A DNA stretch of 64,000 nucleotides from Adiantum capillus-veneris (lineage: Eukaryota; Streptophyta; Polypodiopsida; Polypodiales; Pteridaceae). Below, piece by piece: positions 46,038-57,769 of the stretch (position 1 is its first letter; each line of letters starts with the position of its first letter). The stretch is from contig CM043942.1 of assembly GCA_014529385.2 (NCBI GenBank), forward strand, positions 54,994,647 to 55,058,646. Direction: 5' to 3'. The position numbers were made by a program, and so were the translations under genes. A model generated the notes under the pieces. That model was not told the DNA's origin. It did not search any database and worked only from the letters and a program-made list of their open reading frames with translations.

Positions 46038-48050
46038 TGTCGAGAAATTTGTGTTCTTGCCAGGAAAGCACCGGGCTTATGGCTATGAGAGTTTGTGAGA
46101 GAACTCAACAAAAACTATATGAAGGAGTTAAACCATAGATTCCATGAAGACTAGGGTTTGGAAAGAAGTACAATCAAAGAAGCCCACCCATTCTCTCTTG
46201 CACTCACACGCACAAAGAAAGAACACAAAAGAGAATGTCAAAATAGCACAAAGATGAAAACATCAAGGCTATGGTCATATCGTATCATGGGTAATATGAA
46301 AGGGTTAATAGATGAGTTAATGGAATTCAATCTTGGCTGACCAAATATGCTACGAATTGTTCTTTGGAATTGTAGTTTTGTGCTTACCATAATATATATA
46401 TTTTGTCTAGTGATTGGGATTAATTGTCTGTACAAATCCTCTTGGTTCAAAGCAAGATAACTACGCTTACGTCAAAAGAAAAGTTATAGTCTATGAGAGG
46501 TAGTATGATGGGATCCGGTGATAGAAGTATTTCATTGAGCCTTTCTGGGCCAAAGAGAAACACTATACGTTGTTGAAAGTGTATTTTACGGCTAATCCAT
46601 ATGTTAATTTTAATAGATTGTACAGAGTGAAAGCGATAGAAATTATCATCATGTGGGTTATTAATCTAGGATAGTATGTGAGAAATGTAGATATGAGAGA
46701 AGTGAAGAAATGAGAAGTTTCCCTCCCAAGCCCTATTCTTGCCCGTAGGCAATAAGGATACTGCGGGGAGAGATGTACCTGTAGCAAGGAGAACCTAAAA
46801 TTTGTAGAGAGGATGAATTACTAAGAGTGAGAGAGATAGGTTTGGTTAAGGAGATGAGATTAGATATATATATATAATGGGTTAGAGATGAAAAAGAAAA
46901 CAACAAGAAATCAAGAAAACATCAATGTAGAACACATCTTACTTGACAAACCCTTCGGCACCATTATTGATGGAGAGAGAAGAAGAGGGGAGAATTCAAC
47001 TTTGATTGATACGCCAAGTCCATGCCCTTCTTTGATTAGAGTTGATCTTCCAAGGATAGCATGCAAGGATGGCTAGTCTTCCTCTAGGAGAAAGTGTAGG
47101 CTTAGGCTTATGTTAATGGCTAAGTACAATTAGGCATTACTACCCACTCCCTCAAGAATTCCTCTCATCAATGGCTTGAATGCTTGAGTTCATTTTCAAG
47201 GAAGAAGAGGTCCCCTTTTATAGGTGAAGGGAATCCCCAAGGGTTTACACAAGAAGAGAGGAGCCAGTGTGAACAGGAATTGAAAAAGTCAGAAATGAGA
47301 TGTCCCTGCATGATGTGGACAGATTGGGGTCCAGTATTTTGATCATATCTCTTCAACCGTATCTCCAAATAAAAAAGTAAAAATATGGGCAAAAAATGCT
47401 GCTCATTAGCTACGATTTTCATTTTAAAATCGTTTTCCAATTCAGATTGGAACCTTGTGTAAAAAATTCATCAAAATAGGGTCCATTTCTGGCAGCAAAA
47501 GTCTTCCTGTGGTCCCCTTAGCCTAGACTTTCATTTGATTCCAAAGGACACCTCATGCCATATGAAAGCATGACATTGCTCCTTGACAAATTTTTGTAAT
47601 CATGCTTGCAATAATGCATTAAAATAAGTGTATCTTTGAAATCATGCCACCTAGTGTCCCACTAGGATTTGATTCCCTCCTAGTAGCTATTTAAAAAGAA
47701 ATATAAAAAAAATAAGAAAAATACATAGAATATATATATATTGGAGTTTACCTTAGATATAGGATCTAACTAGGGTGTGAGATGATAATGAGATAGTGGA
47801 AATAAAGAATCAATGTTTTTTGCCCCAAGTTAAACAGGCGGAGCTATTGATGCTTTTCCCATAGTATTTTCTGATGGTGGTAAAGTAAGAATAGGTTACC
47901 CTTGAGAAAAATAATAGGATGAGATAGAAGGCTTATTATTATACCTAAATATGCATATGTACATTATAGGAAAGATAATTATGTATCTAAAAAATTACAA
48001 GATAGATCTTGTAGCATGCGTTCCCACTATGTACGTGTCACAGCACGACA
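46038..48050 (-). mobile_element. 2.0-kb LTR-element derivative inserted in E's pol, related to element B
   Basis: The insert has TG...CA ends that are themselves inverted (TGTCG...CGACA) and the duplication ACGT at 46034-46037 and 48051-48054. Removing it brings E's frame back into register with element B's homologous region. A minus-strand promoter box CTATAAAAGG lies at 47214-47223. At 46.24-46.65 kb it encodes the two-unit repeat seen in B's leader. No gag or pol is recognised, so it is a deletion derivative or long solo LTR. Orientation is minus. Confidence 0.75.
46238..46660 (-). pseudogene. Second copy of the two-unit repeat frame
   Basis: Unit 1 (about 46650-46460) reads QSIKINIWISRKIHFQQRIV then LFGPERLNEILLSPDPIILP. 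Unit 2 (46450-46238) reads TRQNIYIMVSTKLQFQRTIR then IFGQPRLNSINSSINPFILP. These align without gaps to the B leader units (25782-26290) at roughly 50-65 percent identity. Stops separate the units here. Function unknown. Confidence 0.65.
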
Positions 48051-48922
48051 ACGTACAACTTAATGCTTTAAAGGAAGAGGTAGACAAGCTTCTTGAAGCA
48101 GGTTTCATATGTCCTGTGAGCACTACAGAATGGGTGAGTCCTGTTGTTGTCACACCCAAGAAGGATGGAAATTGGAGGATATGTGTTGATTTTAAGCCTG
48201 TAAACGCAGCCATGAAGAGGGATCCATACCCTCTTCCTTTCGTAGATGACATACTTGATTCTTTTGCAGGGCATGAGAGGTATAGCATATGTGATGGATT
48301 CTCTGGATATTTTCAGCTCACCTTGGCTTTCGAAGATCGAAATAAGACCACAATTATCACGCCATGGGGATGCTTTTGTTATTGTGTGCTTCCTTTTGGT
48401 CTTATGAATGGCTGTGCGTGGTATCAAAAGCACGTCGACAAGGTGTTCTCTCCCTTTCTTGGCAAGTTTGTGAAGGATCTTATTGATGACTTTTGTGTTT
48501 ATAGCTCTAGAAAGGATCATTGTGCAAAGCTTGTGATGGCATTGAAGCAATATGATGAAAGTGGAGGTCAACTCAACCCAAAGAAGTGTCATCTTGCTCA
48601 ACCAAGAGTGAAGTTTTTGGGGCATATGATCTCAGAGAATGGGATTGAAGCGGACCCTGACAAAGTGAATGCTTTGGTGCTCCTCCCATCACCTAAAGAT
48701 ACAAAACAACTTTCTATTTTTATTCAAAAGGTGAAGTATATGGCAAGGTTCATTCCTTTGTCCTCTCAACTTCTTTATCCTCTACAACAAGTAGCAAGGT
48801 TGGATCCTCTACAATGGAAAAATGAATGTGAAGAGGTTTTTCAAGGTATCAAAGAGGTTCTTGGTTCTCTTCCTGCTATGCAAGCTCCTAATTGGGATAA
48901 GGAGTTTTATGTGAATCCATGA
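48051..48922 (+). pseudogene. Element E reverse transcriptase and first RNase H start
   Basis: The frame contains EWVSPVVVTPKKDGNWRIC, CDGFSGYFQLTLAFEDRNK, VLPFGLMNGCAWYQ and the catalytic LIDDFCVYSS (about 48482-48490), then FLGHMISENGIEADPDKV and the thumb. It ends at a TGA (about 48920) within the first RNase H, which continues in the same region. The intact catalytic Asp pair shows decay is recent. Confidence 0.9.
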
Positions 48923-49900
48923 GTAGGTGAGGATGCTATTGGAGCTATGCTTCTTCAACGAGGTAACAATTCCCACTACATGAAGCCTATCTATTGTGCT
49001 AGCAGGGTGAAGCTAGAGGTGGAAAGAGGCTATACTGAGGTGGATCTCATTATGGTAAGCGTGATTTATGCATGTAGAAGGTTTAGGCACTACCTTCTCC
49101 CTAAACCATTCACATTCCTCACTAGCTACACTCTTCTACCTCAATTGGTGAATAGCCCTACTTTGTCAAAGAGGCTCATGAAGTGGATTATGGAGCTACA
49201 GGAATTCCAATTCTCTTTTCTTGTTGAGGAGAGTACAAGGGCTACATTGGCTGATTTGTTTACCTATAAGGAAATCCCTCTTCTTCTTAAGGAGGATGCA
49301 ATGAAGAAGCAACACATGGAAGCTCCTGACATGGACAATGCCTATCTATTGTTTTTTGATGGCTCTTACAGGAAAGCGCATGATGAAGCTTTAGGAGGTG
49401 TGGTAATCTATGATCCTCAAGGTGCTTTGGTAACTAAAAGGATTTTGAAGCTTACCGCACAAAGCAACAATGAAGCTGAGTAAGCTACTTTGGAGAAAGG
49501 TCTCAACCATTGCCTTGAGCTTGGCATCCATCGTGTGAGGGTAAGAGGTGATGCTCTTTTGGTGGTTAAGCAAGTACTTGGGGTGTGGCAAAGTAAGAAT
49601 CCAAGGCTGAAAAATATGTGTTTTCAAGTGAAGAATATGCTTAAGCATTTTGAAGCTTGGAGCTTAAGGCATGTGGACAGGTCTCAAAATGAAGAAGCAC
49701 ATGGTGCAACGCAAGCTTCAATTGGGCATTTGTATGTAATAAGGGCTGATTCTCCTCTTTATTTGGGAAGGGAAGATTTAGAGAGGGAGGAAGAGTTTCT
49801 ACAAGCAGGTATGCTTCCATCAGAGTTGGAGAAGCCAAAAAAGTACGCCTTCCTACGTCGTGCCAAAAGGTATGCGCTACTTGTGATGCCTTGTATATGA
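48923..49900 (+). pseudogene. Element E RNase H and second (plant-type) RNase H
   Basis: 48947-49483 carries the gypsy RNase H remainder (MKPIYCASRVKLEVERGYTE, FSFLVEESTRATLADLF) and the start of a second RNase H (LLFFDGSYRKAHDEALGGVV, SNNEAE). A TAA interrupts it; 49490-49900 continues with VRVRGDALLVVKQVLGVW and SQNEEAH. As in element B, the last motif has His where Asp is usual. Confidence 0.88.
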
Positions 49901-51086
49901 AGGGGGCTGATCTTGTGATGAGAAAAGTGCCTTGGAAAGAGTAAATTTACAAAATTTTAGAGGAGAATCATGAGGGTTCTTGTGGTGGTCACTTTGCTTC
50001 AAAGATCACTTTGCAAAAAGTCTTGCAATAGGGTTATGTGTGGCCAAGTGTTCAACGTGATGTTCATCATTGATGCAAGTCTTGTAAAGAGTGTCAAAGC
50101 ATGGAAAATAGGGTTCTCAAATCATAAATTAGAGGCACCATTGTGGCTTATGATGTGTTTGAGAAGTGGGGTATTGATACAATAGGTCCTCTACCTGTGA
50201 CAGCTAGAGGCAAATGTTACATACTTACTGTTGTTGATTATCTATCCAGGTGGGCCTAAGCCAAAGCTGTTAAGCACATCACGAGTAAATATGTTTCCTT
50301 ATTTATATATGAAGATATTTTCTGCAAATTTGGTATGCCATTGGAGTTACTTTCTGACAAGGGTCCAGGTTTCAGGGGAGAGTCGGTGGATTTTCTATGT
50401 GAGAAGCTTCATGTGCATCACAGGTTTACTACTCCATATTATCCCCAATGCAATGGCATGAATGAAAGGTTTAATGGAGAGCTCATAAGGATGCTTACAA
50501 AGATGACAAGAAACAATGTGAAGACTTGGGATTTAGAGCTACCTTGTGCTCTATGGGCTTACAGGACTGCCATCAAATCAGGTACTGGTTTTTCTCCCTT
50601 CCATCTAGTTTTTGCCAAAGAGGCTTTACTTCCTATTGAGGTGGAGATACCAGCCTTGAAGATGATAAAAATCTTGAAGAAGAGCCCAATGATGAAGTCA
50701 AGGAAAGACTTTTTTATTTGCAACGTGTACAATTGGATAGGGTGTTAGATTTTGAGCATTATGAGCAGGTCTTGAAGAAGAATCAAGCAAAGGCAAATGA
50801 GAAGGTAAAGGACAAGGACATCAAGAAGGGTGACATGGTGCTTCGTTACAATAGTAAGCTTGATAGCAATTTTCAAAAGAAATTTCAAATCAAGTGGCAA
50901 GGTCCTTTCTTGGTCTTAAACGGGTTTCCAAATGGCACATATCAGCTTGCTGACTTGGATGGTACCCCGCATAAACCACGTGTGAATGGCTACAGGTTGA
51001 AGAAATATATTGCAAGGTTGATGACTGTGATTGAGGATGAGCCTTCTTTTGAAGAATTTTCTGATCATGTTTCTAATGATAGATGA
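49901..51086 (+). pseudogene. Element E integrase
   Basis: The zinc-binding part lies around 49960-50130 (ENHEGSCGGHF, CKSCKECQ) with stops. The core follows: KWGIDTIGPLP, then LLSDKGPGFRGESVDFLCEK and YPQCNGMNERFNGEL, so all three acidic residues are visible. A frameshift near 50735 leads to 50718-51086, the C-terminal domain (KWQGPFLVLNGFPNGTYQLA, HKPRVNGYRLKKYI). Integrase ends about 85 bp before the 3' LTR. Confidence 0.9.
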
Positions 51087-51171
51087 AGTGAAGACTCCCT
51101 CATGTGGTTTACAGGATCTCTTTTGTGTTGCTGACCATGAATGATCTAGCGGGCTGGGGTGTGGCAAACTA

Positions 51172-52042
51172 TGTTGGGTGCATTTTTGACACCCCGTTTT
51201 TTGTAAATTTGTACATATGGACATGACGCCCGATGTCAAAAGGGCATGTGGGATTTCTTTTTGTGGGTTTTTTAGCTTGCTTTAGCAAGCACATGTACAT
51301 GCACTACAAGTCGCTAGTCTAGTGACATCTGTCGGGCTACTATAAGTGCCCGTGAGTGAGTTTTTTGAAGTGAGCCTTGTATATAACTAAAACTCATGTA
51401 CAAACTTAAAAAAAGCTCAGCCAAACATCAGAAATTTTCAGGGTTTAGCTCGTTGTGTCTCCTTGGTGCTCTTGGATGCAGTTTTTTGCCCCGACTAGCC
51501 TTCTCTACGTGTAGTCGTGTTGGGACAGCTTTCTGTTCGCATCAATTTTGCTCATGGAGTCATATGGAATCAATTTTGGTTATCTTTAGCTTTCTCGCCA
51601 GTCATTTTTCAATATTTTTTTCAAGCTTTAAAGTGCCCCAATTGGAGTTGTTCTCTTCAAGTTACGACTAGTTCTCTGCAGGGTTATGGCTATGGCAGCC
51701 TAGTGGCAAATTGTGTGTAGACAGATTCGGAGGGCATGTATCTACGAATTGTTGAATTGATGTTGAATTTATGGGTTTGTGATGTTTGATTATGAAAGGA
51801 GAGTCTCTCGTCTTCATCTACATTGGTCGGCGTGTGCTGTAAATCCATGCTTTGACAGTGTTTTGCTCTATGTGACATAGTCTCTTGGGTGGGCGACGGC
51901 TAGTAGATTCCCAAGGGTCTACTCCTATTGGACTGGTGGTGCTTCAAAAATATTTTTCAAAGATTTTGGTGTCTTGTAGTTCTCTTTCAACGCTCTTGGG
52001 TGACAGCACTATAGAGGTGTTTCAGTTTTCTTGTTTCCCACA
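51172..52042 (+). repeat. Element E 3' LTR (871 bp)
   Basis: It starts TGTTGGGTGC and ends TTTCCCACA. It lacks the MITE and matches the left LTR elsewhere. It is preceded by GCTGGGGTGTGGCAAACTA, a weak polypurine tract. Confidence 0.92.
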
Positions 52043-53488
52043 ACGTCTTCTTATCTACATGCCAACTGTGGTAGTATTTCTCGTGTTTTTGAAGTCTTTT
52101 TTGAAGATTTTTATGATGGAGAGTGGCTTATGATTGGCCGCTTTGTAAGTACTCTCACTAGACGAGAAGGATGGAGTGATCAAGAATTCAGGAAGATCAG
52201 GAAAAAGGCCTATTACTATTTCCTGAAAGACGGACATTTATGGAAGCAACCGAAGCGCCCAGCAGGGGTACCACAACGTATTATTTGCGACAAAGCGACC
52301 CAACAGCAGGTGATTAAAGAGTTTCATGAAAGTATATGGGCTGGACACAGAGGAGCCTGGGCAACCTTTGTCAAAATTAAAGACCGATATTGGTGGAAAG
52401 GTATGTACAAAGATGTGGTTCAATTTGTGGAATCATGCTTAGTATGTCAACAGTACTCTTCTAATGTGCAACATAGAGATGGGTTGCATCCCACCTATCC
52501 ACTAGCTATGCACTACAAGTGGGTGGTGAAACTTATTACGATGCTAGTAGGAGTGTGGCAGATGAGATATATTGTTCTTTCCAGGGAAGATCTTACAAAC
52601 CAGGTTGAAGGCAGAGCTTTGCGTACCAAAGCTACCAGTTCAGTATGCAAGTTCTTGCTTGAAGATGTTATCTCTAGGTATGGATGTGTTGGCAGAATTA
52701 CTGCAGATAGAGGAGAGCTAGATGCAGATGAAGCTCGAGAGTTTTTTGCTCGTATGGGCATTAAACTCGCCCTCACCACAGCATATAATCCAGAAGGTAA
52801 CGGGAAGAGTGAAAGAGGACATCCGCCTATTGTTAAAGCTTTAGCAAAGGCGTGTGAAGGACATATTGGTGATTGGCCTAAAATCTTGCCATTTGCTTTG
52901 TGGGCTGATCGCACTACTCACAGTTCAATTACAGGATTTATGCCATTCAAAGTAATGTATGGGCATAAACCCATTATGCCTACAGAGGAAGCACTTACAC
53001 CTTGGACCATAATGCCATGGGAAGAAGGTATGTCTACTGAAGACTTGCTTGCTCTACGTATTCGGCAGCTGGAGAGGCGTCGACAGGATATTGAGCAGGC
53101 TAAAGAGAAGCTTAAGGAGGCAAGATTGAAGAACAAGGCAGCCGTTGATGGAAAGCATACACTACGACCACATGCTATCAAGGAAGGTGACTGGGTACTT
53201 GTTTATGACAGTAGCTTGGAGAACCAATACTCTGCTATGCGGAAAATGGTGAAAAGGTGGTTTGGACCATATGTGGTGCAACATGTTTTTGATAATGCGA
53301 CATATCAATTATGTGAACCAGATGGTACTATGCTTAAAGTGCCTATAGCAGGAAAAATAATCAAGTTGTTCAAGAAGCGAGAAGGCGAGATTGTTCTTGA
53401 AGATTCTCATTCAGATCCACCTCTAGAGGATCATGTTATGTATACATCATATGATATATCTGATGATGATTTTAATGAAGCTGATTAA
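52043..53488 (+). pseudogene. Element D integrase (3' half of split element)
   Basis: From the E junction the frame is open to 53488. It shows FHESIWAGHRGAWATFVKIK and SCLVCQQYSS (zinc-binding part), the core with ITADRGELDADEAREFF and NPEGNGKSERGH, and a C-terminal domain (KRWFGPYVVQHVFDNATYQL). In this family the first catalytic Asp lies in a WVVDL motif; here it reads WVVKL, so the first Asp is lost. An acidic tail (YDISDDDFNEAD) ends the frame. Confidence 0.88.
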
Positions 53489-53523
53489 GTGAAATTGGCA
53501 TAGATCGGAGGCTGTGCAAGTTC

Positions 53524-53535
53524 AGAGGGGGTGAA
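53524..53535 (+). other. Element D polypurine tract
   Basis: AGAGGGGGTGAA lies directly before TGTCATGCAG, 35 bp after the integrase stop. Confidence 0.75.
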
Positions 53536-54570
53536 TGTCATGCAGCTCCGATCACATGCAAAGAAAGATGCCAGAAAAATGCACATTAAGTTTTTTTGAA
53601 GCTTATATGTTTAATGAACAGTGACTAAGGGCTGGTTGCAGGTCGAGTTCAATGCTGAATGTATGTCAAATGCGGCTGAAAGGGCCAAAACATGCCTTAA
53701 TGATGCTAAAAAGTGTTATGCTTGAAGTGAACACGGATGGGGTATTGTGCTCTAAAATTGTAGTGCTCGATGTGCTCTACTGGCCTGTCTTTACGGCTCG
53801 TCGATTGGAGCTACGATGAAGAAGTTATGGCAGTTTAAAGTTCAAGTCGATTGCAGATCCGTGCCAGATTGGGCAACAGCAGCTGACGGAATAAAAATGA
53901 AATGAATGCATCGGGCTGAAGTGCTCACTTTGTGGAGGACCCATTAGCGATGTCGCTAATGGGTACCTAGCTAAATTTAGCAAGAGGGGACATGCATCCA
54001 TAAAAAGAACAAATGTGTGGTTTGTTGGGATTTTTTCACCTCATCATCGGAAGGGCTCCTCCTCCTCCTCCTAAGCTTCATACCCTTAAGCTCTTGATAA
54101 TCCCAAAGCACCTAATCTCCTCCTCATAAGCGGGGATATTCTTAAGCTTCTCCTCCGAATCTTCAAGCTTGCTTAATCCTCGTAAGCTTAAACCCCTTCA
54201 TAAGCCATAATCCAAAGCTCTTAAGCTATCAAGAGCGGAGTTAACCCTCAAGCTTAAGTTTTTTTTTAACCTCTCTTAATCTAATCTATCACCATAAGCT
54301 AAGCCTAATCGAGTTTCTATCTCCTAAACCGAGCCTAATCTTCTAAGATTTCATTACCCGAGTCATAAGCCGTCTTAAACCTTCCCTAAGCCTCATTAGC
54401 CATTCGAAATCTGCTCTAAGCTTATTAACCATTCGAATCGAGGAGCAGAAGGCAAAGTAAGCAGAATTTCATCAATTTCTTGTTTAAGCACCTGATTTAA
54501 GCCAGTTTTTCCTTGTAAGAGCATTTAAGCTTCCATTAGGGATTGATTAATCATGGATTCTGTCGATTAA
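53536..54570 (+). repeat. Element D 3' LTR (right end approximate)
   Basis: It starts TGTCATGCAG after the polypurine tract. The 5' LTR is in or beyond the gap, so the right end cannot be aligned; I place it where the minus-strand frame of region F begins. The interior at 54080-54430 is rich in repeated CTTAAGC and TAAGCTT strings. Confidence 0.6.
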
Positions 54571-54577
54571 CTGGAAA

Positions 54578-57168
54578 TTAGACGGACTGCTTGTTTTGAA
54601 TACTGTTGTCGGTAATTGCATCTGCTACACCTTGTTTCCTGCACCTCTCATAGCCAAGGACCCGGTGTCTTCCCGGCTCACCTTTCGCACAATTATCCCC
54701 CGACAGCACTTGTTGTTCTTCAATGATGGGCACTTGAAAGTCGGACTCTTCCTGGAGCTCTTCGACTGGTTGTGTTTCTGTTTTTGTAAAGGAGAGTGGC
54801 AACAAATCCAAAGGCGGTTGTTCAGATGTACCTGCCTCTTCTTCAGCTTCCGGATGTTTGTCTCTTAGGAGTTGATTTTCTCGCTCATATCCTCTATCTC
54901 TTTGAGTAGTTGCTCTTCTTTTTGGACCCGCATCAAAGCAAGGTCATGCCGTTGTGATTGTTCTAACTTTAGCTCAAGCTCTAGTTCTTTATTCCGTCTC
55001 TCCAAAGCTTTGCATACGCCACTAGTTCCTTTGAGTGAGACGACAGCTGGATTTTCTCAAATTTGTCTTAGAACTGTTGCTTGATCATTGATCCTTTGTT
55101 CAGAATATTGCAAGGAAGCATTTGCTACATCCAGGTATACCTAAAGCTTTTGCATTGACTGAGTAGTGACTATAAGATCATTTGTCACCTTGGCCAGCTG
55201 CTCATCTTTTGTCTTGCAGGCATCGGAGAGTTTGGTGAGAAGCTCTCCTAGCTCTTCCAGTTCCTTCTACTGCTTTTCCTTGTTGAGCTGGTGCTGTACT
55301 GCTTCATTCTTTAGCTACTAGATTTATTATTTTAATTCTGAAATGGTAGTTAATCTATCATCCGGCTCCCCTTGTAGAGTGTCGATGACAAGCTCTAGTT
55401 CTCTTTCCTTTGCACCATGGCTAATTGTGGCTGATCTCATTTTATCAGTCATTTGCAGCATCTGCTGGGCATATCCATTCACTTCTAAAATGACCTCATC
55501 GATAGGTTCCCAATCTTCAGGCTCCACTTAGATGATTTGTGAAGTTCCTACCGTGTCAGCTTGTGGCTCCTTTTCTTGTTTCGTGGCAGTTGCTTGTGGT
55601 AGAGGCCGGGGTTCTACTTCACCTGTAGGCATTGTAGTTGCCTCTGATGTGGGTGCTTCTTGAACTTTTGTGGCAGCCTCTTGTTGCTTTTCAGGCTCTT
55701 TTAGGCCAACAACTTCTGTTTGTGGTTGTGCAGCTATCACAAGTGGTTCTTCTAGAGGCTGATAGCTGCCTCAACCTATTCCTCTTGGGTGGTGGTAGAT
55801 GATCCAACTTCGGGTTGTGTTCTCTTAGGTCTTTTGAAACTGACCTCTTCTTGTTCTTTTAACTGCTCCTCTTCAATTGGTTTGGTAAGTGGTGGAGGAC
55901 TTGGATGTGGCGTAGGAGGATATGCTTGCTCTCTGTGTGGTCTTGGATACATATCTCCCTGTTCTTGAAAATCTTCTTGCTGAGCAGCCACCACTGCTTC
56001 CTTTTCTCTTTTTTGTTCTTCAAGATCCTCTTGCAATTTTAAGGCTTCAGCTTTGGCGTACATTCACTCTAATAGTTCAGTGGGGTCCTCTGGGGTGGGC
56101 TTCAAAGGGTTCTTGGTCCTTGGACCCTTAATCTTGCTCGGTACCCATTTCGTGGGATATTCACCCGCTGCCTGACGACTTCTTTCGTATGCATGTTCTT
56201 CTCTCTCAAACCTCACCTTCTTCTGTTGTGGCTCCTCCTGGTGGGCAGCCACTATTGCTCTCTTTTTCATCCTTTCTCTTCGAGCCTTTCTCTCCTCATT
56301 GTCAGAGATCTCGCTACTATGAGATTTAGAGGATTCCTCGTCAGATTTTTTCTTTCTTTTTTCTAACTTGGTTGTTCTTTGAGAAGGTGGAGCAGTGAGG
56401 ATCCAAGTGTTTTGGTCTGGGGCTGGCGGTAGGTTCTCAGTCATACCAATAGCATGGTATGCTATGTGTGTTAACACTTCACGTGCACCTAAATATGTGA
56501 TCTTTCCTTCTTTTTTAGTGATTTTGAGTGTGGTCAACACGTACTGTGCATGATCGATAGGTTGCTTGGCCGTCGACTTCAATACCTGCGGGAAGGTAAT
56601 CGCCACTGCATGGTTAGGTTTAGTGTACCTCGGCGGTTTCTTTTCCAAGAAATGGAAGTGTTGATGGTATAAACGCGTCGGGTATTCCACCTATCTCTCG
56701 ATAAGTTCAACAAATGTAGCAACCGCAGTGTCTTTACTGAAAGTGCCGGCTGTTTTTCTGTCTCTTGCCCGCATCATCATTCCTTTAGTGGGCAGCTTCA
56801 AGGCTTCAGCCACTATCTCTTTAGTGATTGACACTTCCACTTTCTAGCCATGTTGGTCAGTGATTTGAGCAGTGCCATCCTCTTTAATGGTTGACAATAA
56901 TTCATATGCTTTCTAGAAGTCTATTCCACATGGTTCTTGGTCGTAAAACTCTTTTAGACCCAACCTTCTATTGGCTTCTTGAGTGTCTAGCTTACGTGCA
57001 ACATCATATATGTCCTTTGGTAGCATTTGTATCTCCACTTGATGTCCTTCTTCACTCTTATATCTGCCGATGAATACTGTTGTGTTGCCGTCTTCAAGTT
57101 GTTCCTTTGTGCGCTCAAGGCCGCACTGTCGAAGCAAGGACCTTGCCTAACACTGTGTGCGAGCCATA
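54578..57168 (-). pseudogene. Region F: broken frame of an unidentified, probably transposon-associated protein
   Basis: The likely start is the ATG at 57168 (MARTQC then TAG). Open pieces in one frame (57137-56913, 56690-56064, 56063-55776) read VFIGRYKSEEGHQVEIQMLP, KVEVSITKEIVAEALKLP, PPRYTKPNHAVAITFPQVLK and ITYLGAREVLTHIAYHAIGM, then a Lys/Arg/Glu-rich segment with KWVPSK. After a frameshift comes a Pro/Gln/Thr-rich stretch (55740-55528) and coiled-coil pieces down to 54578. At least four in-frame TAG codons interrupt it. No enzyme domain is seen. It may be a gag-like or accessory protein; I do not recognise the family. Confidence 0.5.
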
Positions 57169-57179
57169 GACGGCTCTAA

Positions 57180-57754
<575 letters not shown>

Positions 57755-57769
57755 TGCCCCCCTTCCTGA

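Larger units (their letters stand above)
42612..52042 (+). mobile_element. Element E: Ty3/gypsy, Tat-like (dual RNase H), inserted in element D
   Basis: LTRs at 42612-43767 and 51172-52042 flank gag, protease, RT, two RNase H domains and integrase. The duplication ACGT (42608-42611 and 52043-52046) and the fact that D's codon phase runs unbroken across the removed segment show a clean insertion. E carries a MITE in its left LTR and a 2.0-kb insertion in pol. Domain order and protein sequence are close to element B. Confidence 0.92.
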
